A stretch of 64,000 nucleotides of DNA from contig JBBPTG010000016.1 of the NCBI GenBank assembly GCA_038093975.1, positions 124,001 through 188,000 of the forward strand. Direction: 5' to 3'. The DNA is from Chalciporus piperatus. Taxonomy: Eukaryota > Basidiomycota > Agaricomycetes > Boletales > Boletaceae. Below the pieces are notes generated by a model, which worked only from the letters and a program-made list of their open reading frames with translations, did not search any database and had not been told where the DNA came from. Both the position numbers and the translations under genes were made by a program. Below are positions 23,968-34,581 of this stretch, piece by piece; positions within the stretch are counted from its first letter, which is position 1, and each line of letters opens with the position of its first letter.

Positions 23968-24887
23968 GATGACCCTCTGAGTAAGAGCCCGATGGCGGGG
24001 AGTTTATATCTGGTCCCCACCCCGACTACAGTAGCCCGTGTGCTTTTATTGAACGTTGGCACTTGCGTTGGCACCTCGGATTGCTGCCGAGTTCACGGTT
24101 TTGTATTTGGCGCCGTAGTAGCCGGACCTTGGGAGTTCTGTCAAGGTATCACCTGAAAAGCTGCCATTTGCTGCTCTCGGTCTCACACACTGGCATTTCT
24201 GCGAATGTCGGACTAGTCGGCAGCTGATGCATGCGGATACGGGCACTCTTAGTCTCCGGCGACGCCACTAGCTAGGCTTTTGGAGTTGAAACTTCCGGAC
24301 CACGAAACGGCGAATCTGACATCCAGTCATCATCTGCTTGAACTTTGAAGCTCACGCTCGCCCCTGGAACCTCATGGGGAAACGAATGAGATGAGTTCGG
24401 AGCTAGTCCAGTGTTGATTCTGATCACTCAGCGCTCTCACAACATTCATCAACACTTACACCGGGTGCCGCGACCTCGGAAATATTCACTAGAACCGCGG
24501 ATTGGTGAGTGATAAATTGGAATGAGTCTTTGACACGATCCTGTACTTGACTTAACATCACTCGATCCTTGGCAATTTCTGGCAATAGAACGGACATGTC
24601 AAGAACCGCGCTCGCTAGCAAAGTAAACCCGAGCTGTTGCCTGTTGGGCATGGCGGCGGAGGCGGATCTTGGCCATTGGAGACACGTCGCATTGAACGCC
24701 CGAGAGTTAACCACGCATGTATAGTTTTCAAACCGTTCGAGCCCTCGCATTGCGCAATACTGTATCAAACTGGCAATGGTTTCGGAAGCGGGCCGCTAAT
24801 CCTTGCTGATTAGGTGGTGAATCTCGTTCCCTTTGGCTATCCGGACGAGGATATGATTCTTCGCCGAAATGAATTGATACTACCTAT
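23968..24887. other. Intergenic region upstream of the acyl-CoA ligase
   Basis: The right part lies downstream of the EEP phosphodiesterase gene. It holds one minus-strand open frame from an ATG at 24750 to a stop at 24424, about 108 codons (start MRGLERFENYTCVVNSRAFN, end GVSVDECCESAE). It has no recognised domain and could be a small hypothetical gene or chance. The rest shows nothing. Confidence 0.35.
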
Positions 24888-25823
24888 TCAGACGATAAAG
24901 GTGAATCTCAGCCCGCAATGGTCACTCCAATGGATCTTGACAGGTTTCTCGCCCGGCCTGGGTACCTCAATAGTACCAGGGGGGAGGACTTTTATTTCCT
25001 TAGCCTTTAAGCCCATCATTACAACCTTGTCCAACCTGCCCGGCCCCAGTCCGTCTCGCCGTTCCACGCCGACACCCCACGTAGCTCCATCAAGGTCTGC
25101 CCTTCCATGCAATGCGACCCACGCATCTACCAGTCCGTTCTTGTCGACGAGCCCATCATCCTCGGGGCTGATGGCGTTGAAGTCGCCCGCAATGATCCCC
25201 CCACTGCATCCGGGCTCTCGTAGGACATCGGCCAGTATCTTCATCTGCTTGGCGCGGTAGTGTAGCGTATCCTCGAGCGAGTCGAGGTGCACGTTGATGA
25301 GACGGAAGACTGTACCCGGCGATATTGGGTGGATGATGTCCACAGAAAGAGCATCCCTCCCGTATTTGCTCGGGAGTATCCCGCGGGAGACAGGCCCGAG
25401 CATGAAAATTTTCCCTCTCTCAATCCCATCGCCTTCCTTCTGCGAATCCAGGCCGGAGGTAAAGCGCGCGCTGGAGAGCAACGTCATGGTCGCAAAGGGC
25501 ACGTCCTCAAACGACGTTTGGTCCTCGGCGTCAGTCGCCAGGAAGGCAGCGCGCACTCTCGCATCGTCTAGGAGAGAGGCCCGGACCTCAAGCGTGACTT
25601 CTTGGAGAAAGAGGATATCAGGAGATTTCGGTTCCTCGAGGATGTGGCTGAGGATGAGTTTGGCGCGTGAGACGGGCCGCGGGGAGAAAGCGTCAATGTT
25701 CCATGATATGAGAGAAAGCTTCTGCGTCACTTGGCTCTGTACGTTTCGCAAAGGTATGGGTTCCCAGCGTCGGGTGGATTGGTTGAAGGCAGAAAGAGTG
25801 TGCGGGAGTCTGTTGGTGATCAT
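24888..25823 (-). CDS. Endonuclease/exonuclease/phosphatase family protein, TDP2-like
   Basis: This is an intronless gene for a 311-residue EEP-fold hydrolase. The expected catalytic motifs occur in order: LSLISWNID (Asn of motif 1), DILFLQEV (the metal-binding Glu), LINVHLDS, GGIIAGDFNAISPEDDG (Asp-Asn of motif GDFN), GRLDKVVMMG, and IHWSDHCGLRFTF with the final Ser-Asp-His. This set resembles tyrosyl-DNA phosphodiesterase 2 and related fungal proteins that cleave phosphodiester bonds with a metal. The ATG at 25823 (MITNRLPHTLSAFNQST) is the first Met in frame; the open frame continues upstream without a Met. It is divergent from the RhoGAP gene. Substrate is unknown; a nuclease or phosphatase role is possible. 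Confidence 0.85.
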   Translation of the reverse strand: MITNRLPHTLSAFNQSTRRWEPIPLRNVQSQVTQKLSLISWNIDAFSPRPVSRAKLILSHILEEPKSPDILFLQEVTLEVRASLLDDARVRAAFLATDAEDQTSFEDVPFATMTLLSSARFTSGLDSQKEGDGIERGKIFMLGPVSRGILPSKYGRDALSVDIIHPISPGTVFRLINVHLDSLEDTLHYRAKQMKILADVLREPGCSGGIIAGDFNAISPEDDGLVDKNGLVDAWVALHGRADLDGATWGVGVERRDGLGPGRLDKVVMMGLKAKEIKVLPPGTIEVPRPGEKPVKIHWSDHCGLRFTFIV

Positions 25824-26213
25824 GGCGGTCTGCTGGAGAGAGGGTCGAGCGGCTGATGTAAGCGTGTCCCGAGAGTCCAGCAAGGACTAGTGGATGTAAC
25901 TCAGGCTCTATGCACTTACTATGTCGATGTTGTGGTTGTAGTGGAAGTGATGCAATGGATGAATGGGCTACAAATTCGGTACGTAGTCAAGCCAACCGAG
26001 TCTAATGTCGGGCCCCCGGCCTGCAATTAAAGGCACGAGGCACAAACACGTTCCAGTGTATTTCACACAAACTTCACAAGACCAACTTTTCTTCGCAGTC
26101 TTAGGGTTGACCTACACAACATATGTCGTCCAGTGCTCGGATTCGCTAATACCTCGAGCTGAAGCTAACCTCCAACCTGGACCTCATCTAACTTCGAATA
26201 ATCCGTGTTCAGC
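25824..26213. other. Divergent promoter region between EEP and RhoGAP genes
   Basis: Both genes start outward from this 390 bp stretch. It holds no coding frame that I can support and should contain both promoters. Confidence 0.5.
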
Positions 26214-28737
26214 ATGCCCCCCAACCTGAAACAGAGGCTTGCGGCGCTCTCTTTGGCCCCCTCTTCTCCTTCTTCACCTCTGAGTTCCGCAAACCTGAGG
26301 AAACAGTTTCAGCCCCCGTGGAAGCGAGGATACCCGGATGCAAGCGGAAACGAACCGGATGCGCGCACCAGAGCGCAAGATATCATGGACAAGGTCATAT
26401 TTCAGGCTGGCGTAGACTACGAGTAAGAGCCTATGCTCTCGAAGTTTGAAATAAATTATCCTGAATCATATGTTTAGGACGAGACCCATGTATGTTTCAA
26501 TGTCACCGGTACAACCAAACTGACTGATTACATTGAGCCACAGGGTAATTATTAGTGCTTCAGCCCTTCCTGATCCTCACGAAGTGTCGTACGACATGCT
26601 GTTGTCGTACGTTGTCTTACTGGTAACGTTGTTAAATGGGAAATGTTGACCAGATGATTTAGTCGCATTTTGTCGTATCTCGATCTTTATGGTGCGTCTG
26701 CTGCAACTCGTGCGGGTTGGTTACTCATTTCTGGCAGTCGAATCCGACTATACCGTAGTATTCTTCGCTGCTGGGGCACGACATGCTCCCAACTGGAATT
26801 GGGTCTGGAAAGCTTACCGTAGCCTCAGTCGAAAGTACCGGAAGAACTTGAAACGCTTGGTGAGGCTTGGAGTGATCGACCTTTCGCTTTCATGCTGACA
26901 CGTTAACCAGTATATTGTACATTCATCCTTCTTCTCCAAGAGTGCGTGCTCCCTTGCTATCCACTCCGCGTCCATTTGAACTCATACGTCATAGTGTTAT
27001 TTTCCTTGGCTGGTGCCATCATAAGGTTTGCATTTTTCTCCAGAGTGACTTGCCCAGAGCGTCTGCTAAACCTTTTGCAGTCCAAAATTCTTCCGTAAAC
27101 TTGTCTATATCAATACCTTGTCCGACCTTGCGCACCATGTTCCACTAACGCAGATAGACCTGCCACCAGCAGCATATCGGTATGTTTCGCCTCTTGTCTC
27201 GTCTGCGACTGGGAACTAATATGTCATGTTAGGGAGAACCTGAAGTATGAGAGGCAGATCAATCTGCCCATACCCATCCGTGCTAGTGTGTTTGGAGTAC
27301 CGCTTGAAGATCTCATGGGATGCGACGGAGAGAAGGGCGGTATCCCCCGCGTGGTCAAAGATGCGATTCAATACATTCGAGAATGTGGTGAGCATGAAGC
27401 TACCAATCGCATTTGCAGTTACCGGAAATCCCGTTGACAGGTATGAAGGAGGAGGGGTTATTTAGACGGTCCCCTAGCTCTGCCTTGCTCAAGCAAGTGC
27501 AGCAGGCTTATGACAGAGGTATGTCACCCTTTGGATGCAGGGCGACCTCTCAGATTGAACGTGACTTAGGCCAGGTTGTTTCGCTCGGGACTTTCGATGA
27601 TCCATTCCTCGCCTCCGTGTTGATTAAAAAATACCTGCGCGATCTTCCTACTCCACCGTTCCCCGAATTCCTTTATCCTGTCATCCGACGATGTCCCACA
27701 GTTTCAAGCGATCTGTCAGACATGGCAACTGTCACATACATTCGTGATACCCTCCTGCCGCAACTCATGCCATGCGTATACATCCTCCTGAGCCATATCA
27801 TGCGTGAGACCATCGTTGAAGTTGTTCGCATGTTATACTGACGTCTCCTGTTCTAGACCTCCTCCACGAGGTATCGTTACACTCCTCGACCAATCGCATG
27901 GACGCACATAACCTTGCTGTCGTGGTCTGCCCCAACCTTGTCAAGGGTTCGAACCCAATGAAAGACGTTATGATGTGCGCAGTTCCTGGGGGTCCGTCCA
28001 TGAGGAATGACCCCCTTTCGGCATCGTCTTCCACGACATTGCAGTCATTATCCACCTCAACAGCTACTCTGGCATCAGATTCGTCGTCGGAAGGGGGGAC
28101 TACCCTCGGCGCTGTGATCAAGCTTTGCATTCAACGATACTACGAGATTTTCGACGAGATTAGGGATCGTTCTGAACCTGCATCTGCCTCTAGACGCCTC
28201 TCACGATCACCTTCTCCACCATCCTCTGCCGGTTCATCGGCATCGTTGTCAAAACCGCCTCGACCACTATCACTCAACGTAGACGACGAGGATAGCATTG
28301 ACGATGCTATGCTTGTCATGCCCATCGGCCCTGCTGGGTCCTCCTGGAATCCCAACTGGAGAGAAAGCCGTACACTGAATACCACCATAATGTTGGGTGC
28401 GGCGAACGCCAGCACCCCCACGTTTCCGTACCAACCTCGTCAGCGCAAAACTCCTATCACCGCAGTGGGCGTCCGCTCCGTGAACGAGGATGGCAACATT
28501 TCAAACTTCAATGACGCTTCTCGCAGTCGCGCGCGGTCTACGATTAGCATTGAAAGGTCCGGAAATGGTCTTGGAAATGGTCGAGGTTCCATATCGATTG
28601 GGCGGGGAACATTACGGAAGGCGACTGGATCCGGAGTGGAAGCAATGGGTATCACCGCAGGGGGGTATTTCACCCCGCCGACTTCCCCGCCCCCGTTACC
28701 CCCGTTACCTCCTTCGGAACAATCTACGGAGAGCTAG
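26214..28737 (+). CDS. BCH/CRAL-TRIO and RhoGAP domain protein (p50RhoGAP/Ecm25-like)
   Basis: This is predicted to accelerate GTP hydrolysis by Rho-family GTPases, shaping actin and wall growth. The N-terminus MPPNLKQRLAALSLAPSS is Ser/Pro rich. A Sec14-like BCH domain is assembled from several exons (VIISASALPDPHEVSYDMLL, NWNWVWKAYRSLSRKYRKNL, YIVHSSFFSK). Its order matches human ARHGAP1. The RhoGAP domain begins SVFGVPLEDLMGCDGEKGG and includes EEGLFRRSPSSALLKQVQ, where the first Arg of FRRS is the arginine finger. LIKKYLRDLPTPPFPEFLYP and MDAHNLAVVVCPNLVKG complete it. A long Ser/Pro-rich tail of low complexity follows, with PPLPPLPPS near the end, a possible SH3 ligand. The chosen ATG lies three codons after an in-frame GTG. 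Intron number is about nine. Confidence 0.9.
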
Positions 28738-29949
28738 TGGATATGAACATTCGAGGTATCTTTTGTTATGTGATCTCTATCGAGTTATTTATTTTGTTTT
28801 CTCTTTCTCTGTCGAGTGGGGGTTCTGCTTTAGTTGGATACTCACGTCGTTTGTGTTATATCCGTCGCTGGGCTGCCAGGTGCTGCCAAATCTAACATCT
28901 TTATTGCATCGAGGCTTCTGGTGTGCACAAAACGGCGTGATGCGCGAGGCACAGGGGGCATAGAGGCACGAAGACTGTTACAGCAAAGAAATGTATTGCA
29001 GATGGCATGAGTGGAGATCTGTCTCTAGTGATCACGGGGCAAATGTCCTTAGACTGTCACTGTCAGCCTGGCCAGGGAGGGCGTTGGAAGCGCCATCGCA
29101 ACATGTGCCAGATTCAAACGCCTGGCGAAACTAGACGCGATCTGACAGAACGTCCGCGCACTACATTGCCGTTGACGTAGAGTGAACACGAGTCCAGTGA
29201 TCTCTTACCACCGGGGCACCATGTACTGTCCTGGATTGACAAGGTGTACTAGCATGATCATCTAACTAACACCTTGCCGCGTGTCCCCTGGACGAACCAA
29301 AGAGTCGGGATGAATACAGTCGTTTACCCTCCAATAGTAGTGGTCCGCTGTCACTAGCAGTTGGGTTTGTGAAAATGGTGCACACTCACGGGAGCAGCGC
29401 GCGGCCAGCACAGGCAGCAGCGTCGTGGTTGACAACGTTGATGATTCGGATACTTCCGATGCTTTGCGCTGCAACACCGTTGGTGATACCAGTGATGTTG
29501 GCAGCTTCATCTGCATCGCTGACGGCAAGCTCATAAGTATATTCCTAAGATTCACACTGCGGAACAAAAGTACAGGCCCATCCTGTGTTTATCACGAACG
29601 ACCACAACTAGCTCAAGCTCCAACTTGTCAAGTCTCTCTCGATGGTACTATTCCATCAAGTCATCCGCGTCACTTTCTACCTTTTGAGGTCCACGATTCC
29701 ACCGTGAGCTCTGGGCCTCAGCGCTTCGTCGACGCGGCGACCATTACCCTATCCATGTTAAGAATCTTATCAAGCCCCAAGCCTCGAGTGCAGGCCTCGA
29801 GGCTTCAATTCCATTCCAATGGTGTACATAATTGTTCGCTTCCCCTTCCACACAACTCGTTCGCATAAAACCGCCCAGCTGCACTTCTTGCTCACGACGC
29901 CAGCCCTCTCCCGTCTCCAGTAGACTGTAGGAAGAACACCATCTCCGCA
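28738..29949. other. 1.2 kb intergenic region with a possible small minus-strand gene
   Basis: The minus strand from about 29553 to 29393 reads as an exon bounded by an AG acceptor and a GTGAGT donor: EYTYELAVSDADEAANITGI, TNGVAAQSIGSIRIINVVNH, DAAACAGRALLP. This looks coding but I could not connect it to a start or an end, and no domain is recognised. It may be a relict of a small secreted protein gene. The rest of the stretch shows nothing I can support. Confidence 0.35.
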
Positions 29950-32109
29950 ATGAGCGACTTCGCCGAAAGCAGTACCGTACCACTCATCCTTCATGATGTC
30001 GATTTCAAACTCGAGACAATTGTGCCATCTGCTATTAGGACCCATGCGTTTGAGCCTAAAAGGCATGTCGAAGGATGTTTCTGTTAGAGCTGACCGTCAT
30101 ACCTTGAGGTTAGTCCATCTGTCGCAAGCACTCTCAGGGGTTTGCAAGACAAGAAATTCACAAGTCCGGAGGACCGAGAGCAGTATGTTGAACCACACAT
30201 ACACTACACGTGAATGGGCACGACTGACCGGGTCGCCCAGCCGCCTTCCCAGCGGTTGGGTAAAGATCAAACATCAAGAATCAGGCGTGTACTACTTCAA
30301 TGAAGACAACGTGCGCCAACCATCGTTCTCTTTAGGAGCGACACACTGACCGAAGGTTAGAACCTATGCACTTCGTCAAATGTGCTCAACCCCAAAATAT
30401 ACTCCCTTATCACGCAAACCGTCGACATCCTCCAGAGAAGTTCAGCTCTCCAAAATTTGGTTGAAGACCAGGAAGTCGACTTGGTCATCGATTCACGACT
30501 GGCTCAAGGAGCCATGAGAACTACGTACTACTGTGTTTCTCATTCCGAGCGGCGCATCTTCTGGCTGGAGGGTATTGGGCACGACCAGGTCGATATTCCA
30601 TGCCCATCAAGCATGTGTCAGGAGTCAAAAGGTTTCAGAGCGCATTGTTCGTCTATATTCTGGTTTGTTGGCATTGTCACTGACCATCTTCAAGGCGTCG
30701 AAGCCCAGTACTGGTCAGTGAATGTCTAATTAGCAACCATATTGCGCACGCTAACTTGGGTCTAGGAAACACTGTGAATTGTTCCCAACAACGTTTACAG
30801 TCACCAAAAATGTCACTGGCGATCTCAAGCATATCTTGCTACAAGCTGCCGCAGGTCAATGAGATGGTTTTGTTTCATTGATCCCCATATGAATGGTTGT
30901 TTAGATCGCCTTGTGGCTAAATTTTCGACATCACCGTACACCAAGGAGGATCTGGCATACATGCTAAACATGATCAAAGAAATCGAAGGTTTGCGTTATG
31001 GCTGATAGTCTTGAATCATACTCATGGTTTGTGTAACGCAGATGTTCGAGAAGGGACTAGTCATTCTTCGTGGATCATCGGTACGTGGTCTGGATTTTTC
31101 TGTCAATCCTTTCTTACTTTTGTGCTCCAGCAAAGTTTATGTCGCTCTACAGTAAGCTTGTGGAGCACTACACTCCTCCCTTTCTCACTGAAATCCCTCC
31201 AGACGACGGGGTTCTGCGGAGCTCATATGGCCAGAGAGACGATTACTTCGACATTGATAGCACCCATAGTCTAGGTCCTTATAAACGTTCATATCTCCTA
31301 GCCATCCTTGGGCCCTTCTTCCTCAAATCTCCCGACGTGTACGCGGTGGAGTTACACTCTTTCCACCAGAACTTCACTCCAGCGCGCTTCTCGAACTTTG
31401 TCCATAAAGTTGATCAGAGCATACGAGATTCCAACCTGCTGGTACTCTCATCCTCTTTGTTTCGCTGACATATCCTGATACATCTTCCCGCAATAGGCCA
31501 CTGTGCTTCTCGGCACAGATATGGGGCTCCTCGCCTACAGCAACGATGGCAAAACAGGTGGAATTACTGCACCAAGGCCAGCGCAGATCGTCGCCTACGT
31601 GTCTATCATTTGCAGCGTTGGAAGCATCATTACTGGCCTTGCCATTTTTAAGCAATATCGTGCCAAGGGTGCTGACACTCCATTGCGAGCGGTAATCTGA
31701 CTCTTTCTCCCGAATTTACGGGCCTCACCTCCTCCGTAGGTCATTGTACTGAGGCGTATACTCGAAGAGCCATTTGGGTTGGAGAGGCTTGCTATCATCT
31801 GTAGTCTCCCCTACGTGATGCTGATGTGGAGGTATGTTGAGCGACTACCGAGCACGAATACAGAGCTAACGTTTGGGTAGCTTGATCGCCTTTCTGGCAG
31901 CAATCGGTATCATCTTCTATGATCGCACAGCTATCTGGGTTCGTGTCCCCGTCTCCGTGGCTCTCTTCCTGTGTTGCCTCTGCCTCTTTTTCTGCATGTA
32001 CACCGCAGGACCCCCAAACAAGGAGGAGCAAAGGTTGCAGAAGCGATCACGCAATGACACTCCCTCCTCGTATTTACCAAGGTTTGATCCCAGTAAGGGT
32101 GACAGTTAG
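29950..32109 (+). CDS. WW-domain-containing membrane protein of unknown function
   Basis: This belongs to a family common in Agaricomycetes with no known role. A WW-like segment (LPSGWVKIKHQESGVYYFNE) carries the first Trp and the Tyr-Tyr core, but I do not see the second Trp-Pro. Next come LQNLVEDQEVDLVIDSRLAQ, YYCVSHSERRIFWLE, then VEAQYW-KHCELFPTTF across an intron, and YSKLVEHYTPPFLTEIPP. The C-terminal third is hydrophobic with several probable membrane spans (QIVAYVSIICSVGSIITGLA, SLIAFLAAIGIIFYD, VALFLCCLCLFFCMYTAG) and a charged tail RRSRND-like ending PRFDPSKGDS. At least ten introns occur. The first exon (MSDFAESSTVPLILHD) is the least certain part; a start nearer the WW segment is possible. 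Confidence 0.72.
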
Positions 32110-32373
32110 CTGGTTTGATGCGCCCATCTCCCGCTATCGCCGGACTACCTTTGAGTATGCTTTTATGTACACTGGCAGGACCTTTTGTGCTTCTTTCACC
32201 CACAGCTGATCTAATGTGATGATATACTTTCAGATTACTTGCATATTGTTGAATCGATCACAGGTGATCCCATGTCACGCCTCGCACACGATACAACTTG
32301 AACTGTACATGTCACGGTAACAACGAAGTATCCATTGAGTACGCAAACAATTATCTGTCAGTTTTCCCTCGTC

Positions 32374-32989
32374 CTACACTTTGAAACACATCCACTTCTT
32401 CCCTTCTTCCGATGGCACCTCTTCTAAGTCTACGAATCCAGCTCTGGTATATAACGCCTGCCCAGCGAGGTTGTCATTGTAGACCAGTAGCGTCACGACC
32501 TTCTGCAATTCTCCACCCCGGTTTTCGTTCAACAACTTCGTGTCGTCATCTGTCCGCACCCATTCTAAACATGCCTTGACCAATTCCCCTCCAACTCCTT
32601 TACCCCTATGGTCAGGGTGAACCCACATTGCGAGAAGCCCATGAATCGCCCAATTTTCGCCCACGCCGGCCTCCTTGAAAGGAGCCAGGGATGTCCGAAG
32701 GTCCCACTATAGCGGCTGTGCCTATCCATTCACCCCCATCCCCATCCTTTACATCGTCTTTGGGCTCCGAGTCGTGAGATTTATCAAGCACGGAAGCGAT
32801 AAATACCCGCTTGGACTTGGACGCTGAATCGAGCCGCATTCTCCAGTCGTCTTCCGTGAAGGCGACCTCGCGCGCATAGTTTGACGCGAAAGCCTGGGGA
32901 TCGAGTTGGAGAGATGTGAGTCGGAGTGCCTTATATGCGGCGAGATGGGACGGGGATGCAGGTGACTTGATTGGGAATATCCTGTACAT
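32374..32989 (-). CDS. GNAT-family N-acetyltransferase with an internal frame break
   Basis: This would transfer acetyl from acetyl-CoA to an amine. The first part runs MYRIFPIKSPASPSHLAAYK, ALRLTSLQLDPQAFASNYAR and EWIGTAAIVGPS. The second part, in another frame, runs ENWAIHGLLAMWVHPDHRGK then GVGGELVKACLEWV. It contains the acetyl-CoA motif A (RGKGVGGELV) and ends with motif B-like LTLLVYNDNLAGQALYTRAG and FVDLEEVP. The two parts meet near 32660-32700 and need removal of one base to join; the only GT-AG pair there would make a 34-base intron, shorter than any other in the window. So this is a single frameshift (pseudogene or sequencing error) or an unusually tiny intron. The substrate is unknown. 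Confidence 0.7.
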
Positions 32990-33479
32990 CGTCTGCAGAT
33001 CTGGGACTAGTTCGAGTTGACTGACTGGTATATTCGACAGACCACTCTAATGCATTGGCCCCGTTTTAATAGTAAACCGCAATCAACTTGAATGACTCGG
33101 ACTCTTGACTCACCAAGGTTGGAGCTAACACATCGGGATTCACGTCAGAAAGCTTCCAATTGCAGTCTGTTTGCTCATTGGATGAAGAAGTATATCTTCG
33201 TCAATGGTGGTTACAGGACTCGAGGTTCTTGGAGGGCGAATAGGGCATGCATGAAGCTGAGGAATGACTTATACTTCGGAATGCACGAGACTCCCAACGT
33301 GGAGGAGTTGTTTGGGACTAGCCAAGGACTAGATGATACGAACCGGGTCAGCGCGTGAACGTTTGAACACCACTGGCAGGATCTCGTGTCCTTTGGAGTA
33401 CTTTTGATCGTTTATTTGAAACGCCATGCAAATCGACCGAGAATCTGGGATGGCACTGGGCCCAAACCGGCCCTACTAG
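32990..33479. other. Intergenic region upstream of the GNAT gene
   Basis: An open frame at 33092-33358 has no recognised content. This is probably the GNAT promoter and spacer. Confidence 0.4.
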
Positions 33480-34330
33480 CTTCACCGACGTCACTCACTC
33501 AGCGCGACATCTTCAACTGCCCAAAAGACTTCCCAAAGTATCGTCATCCAGAACATATCTCCACGCCGACGACGCAGATTATGCAGGCGTCAAATCCTAT
33601 GAGTAAACACGCGGGGGTAAGAACTGTATTGTATACTCCCTGAAGTGCTTTCAGGTAGTCGAGTGTGTGAGTGCCTGTTTGTTTTATGTCAACGGGAACG
33701 ACCAGGATGTTCAACAATATGGTGCGTCCATCGCCTGGAGATATGATACTGAGGCTTACTTCGCTCAAGGACGTCGCGGAAGACGAAAATGCGATCAATA
33801 TTGAGCTGTCGTTTGTTTCCATGCCCGTTGCCGGTCCCATCAGCAGTGGAGTTTTCCTCGCTGCTTACCGATGATGTCTTATATCAACGTCAACTCGAGG
33901 ACAGCGTCTGGTCTGTCATTGGTCTGCCTCGAGTTAGCAACCCTGCCAACTACAGTTCCAGCTACTACCTCGTGGGCGTCGCGCACTCCGTCAAATCGCC
34001 CCATCGGACGAGTTGCCATTTCACAAATTCAGCGACCGGTATGATTGGTCAACCAGTCATCGATGAAAGTGTTGACAGCGGCAAGTCAAGCCAGTCAAAT
34101 ATCTATGATCGTAACCCTCACAGCATTGAAGCTGAAACGTTGACCGTGACATCGGGTTGATAGACGCCATACTTAATATCGCCCATCAGTTTGATATCGG
34201 CGGTTCCGACGACAGCGGAACGTTGGGGGATCGGACAGTACTTACTTCCAGCATTCGCAGTGCACTGGAGGTCCAAGAGAATTAGCGCTGAGCTCGCCCA
34301 CAGTGCGATTTCGATCCATCTTGGTCCATC
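33480..34330. other. Unresolved coding-like region, open on both strands
   Basis: Both strands give protein-like frames. Minus: a hydrophobic leader-like run (WASSALILLDLQCTANAG) near 34290, then after a GTAAGT donor, CPIPQRSAVVGTADIKLMGD and IKYGVYQPDVTVNVSASML. Further on are SSATSLSEVSLSIISPGDGR and TILLNILVVPVDI. Plus: MVRPSPGDMILRLTSLKDVA and then, in a shifted frame, LEDSVWSVIGLPRVSNPANY and SSSYYLVGVAHSVKS. The minus reading with a signal-like start seems the better candidate for a secreted protein. No full gene model could be assembled and no family was recognised, so it may be an intact unknown gene or a decayed one. Confidence 0.4.
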
Positions 34331-34523
34331 CCGACAGACTCCCTCCTGAACTTAATTACTTCATTTGACAGAACCAAGTTCAACCAACAGCCATGCGACC
34401 CCCCTAAATAGTATGGTGGTCCATCATCATGACGGGGGCCGCTCGGGTACCTCGTCAACACTCGATCAATGGCGGCTGTGTACACGTCGCGGGGAGTATT
34501 GAGATCTGAGAAGCCTCGACTGG

Positions 34524-34529
34524 TATAAG
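34524..34529 (+). promoter_or_regulatory. TATA-like element of the carboxylesterase gene
   Basis: A TATAAG hexamer lies about 58 bases before the carboxylesterase ATG, the spacing seen for other TATA boxes in this window. Confidence 0.4.
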
Positions 34530-34581
34530 TAGTGGTTGAGTGGACGGTTATCAAGGTTCATTCAAGTTTGTCCATCTTCCG

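Noticed and set aside
24046..24246. Cys-containing minus frame resembling a zinc cluster
   Set aside because: Cysteine spacing (CISCRLVRHSQKCQC) does not fit the Zn2Cys6 pattern and there is no supporting context.
28140..28421. Acidic minus-strand frame inside the RhoGAP gene
   Set aside because: It is an antisense shadow of the Ser/Pro-rich tail exon.
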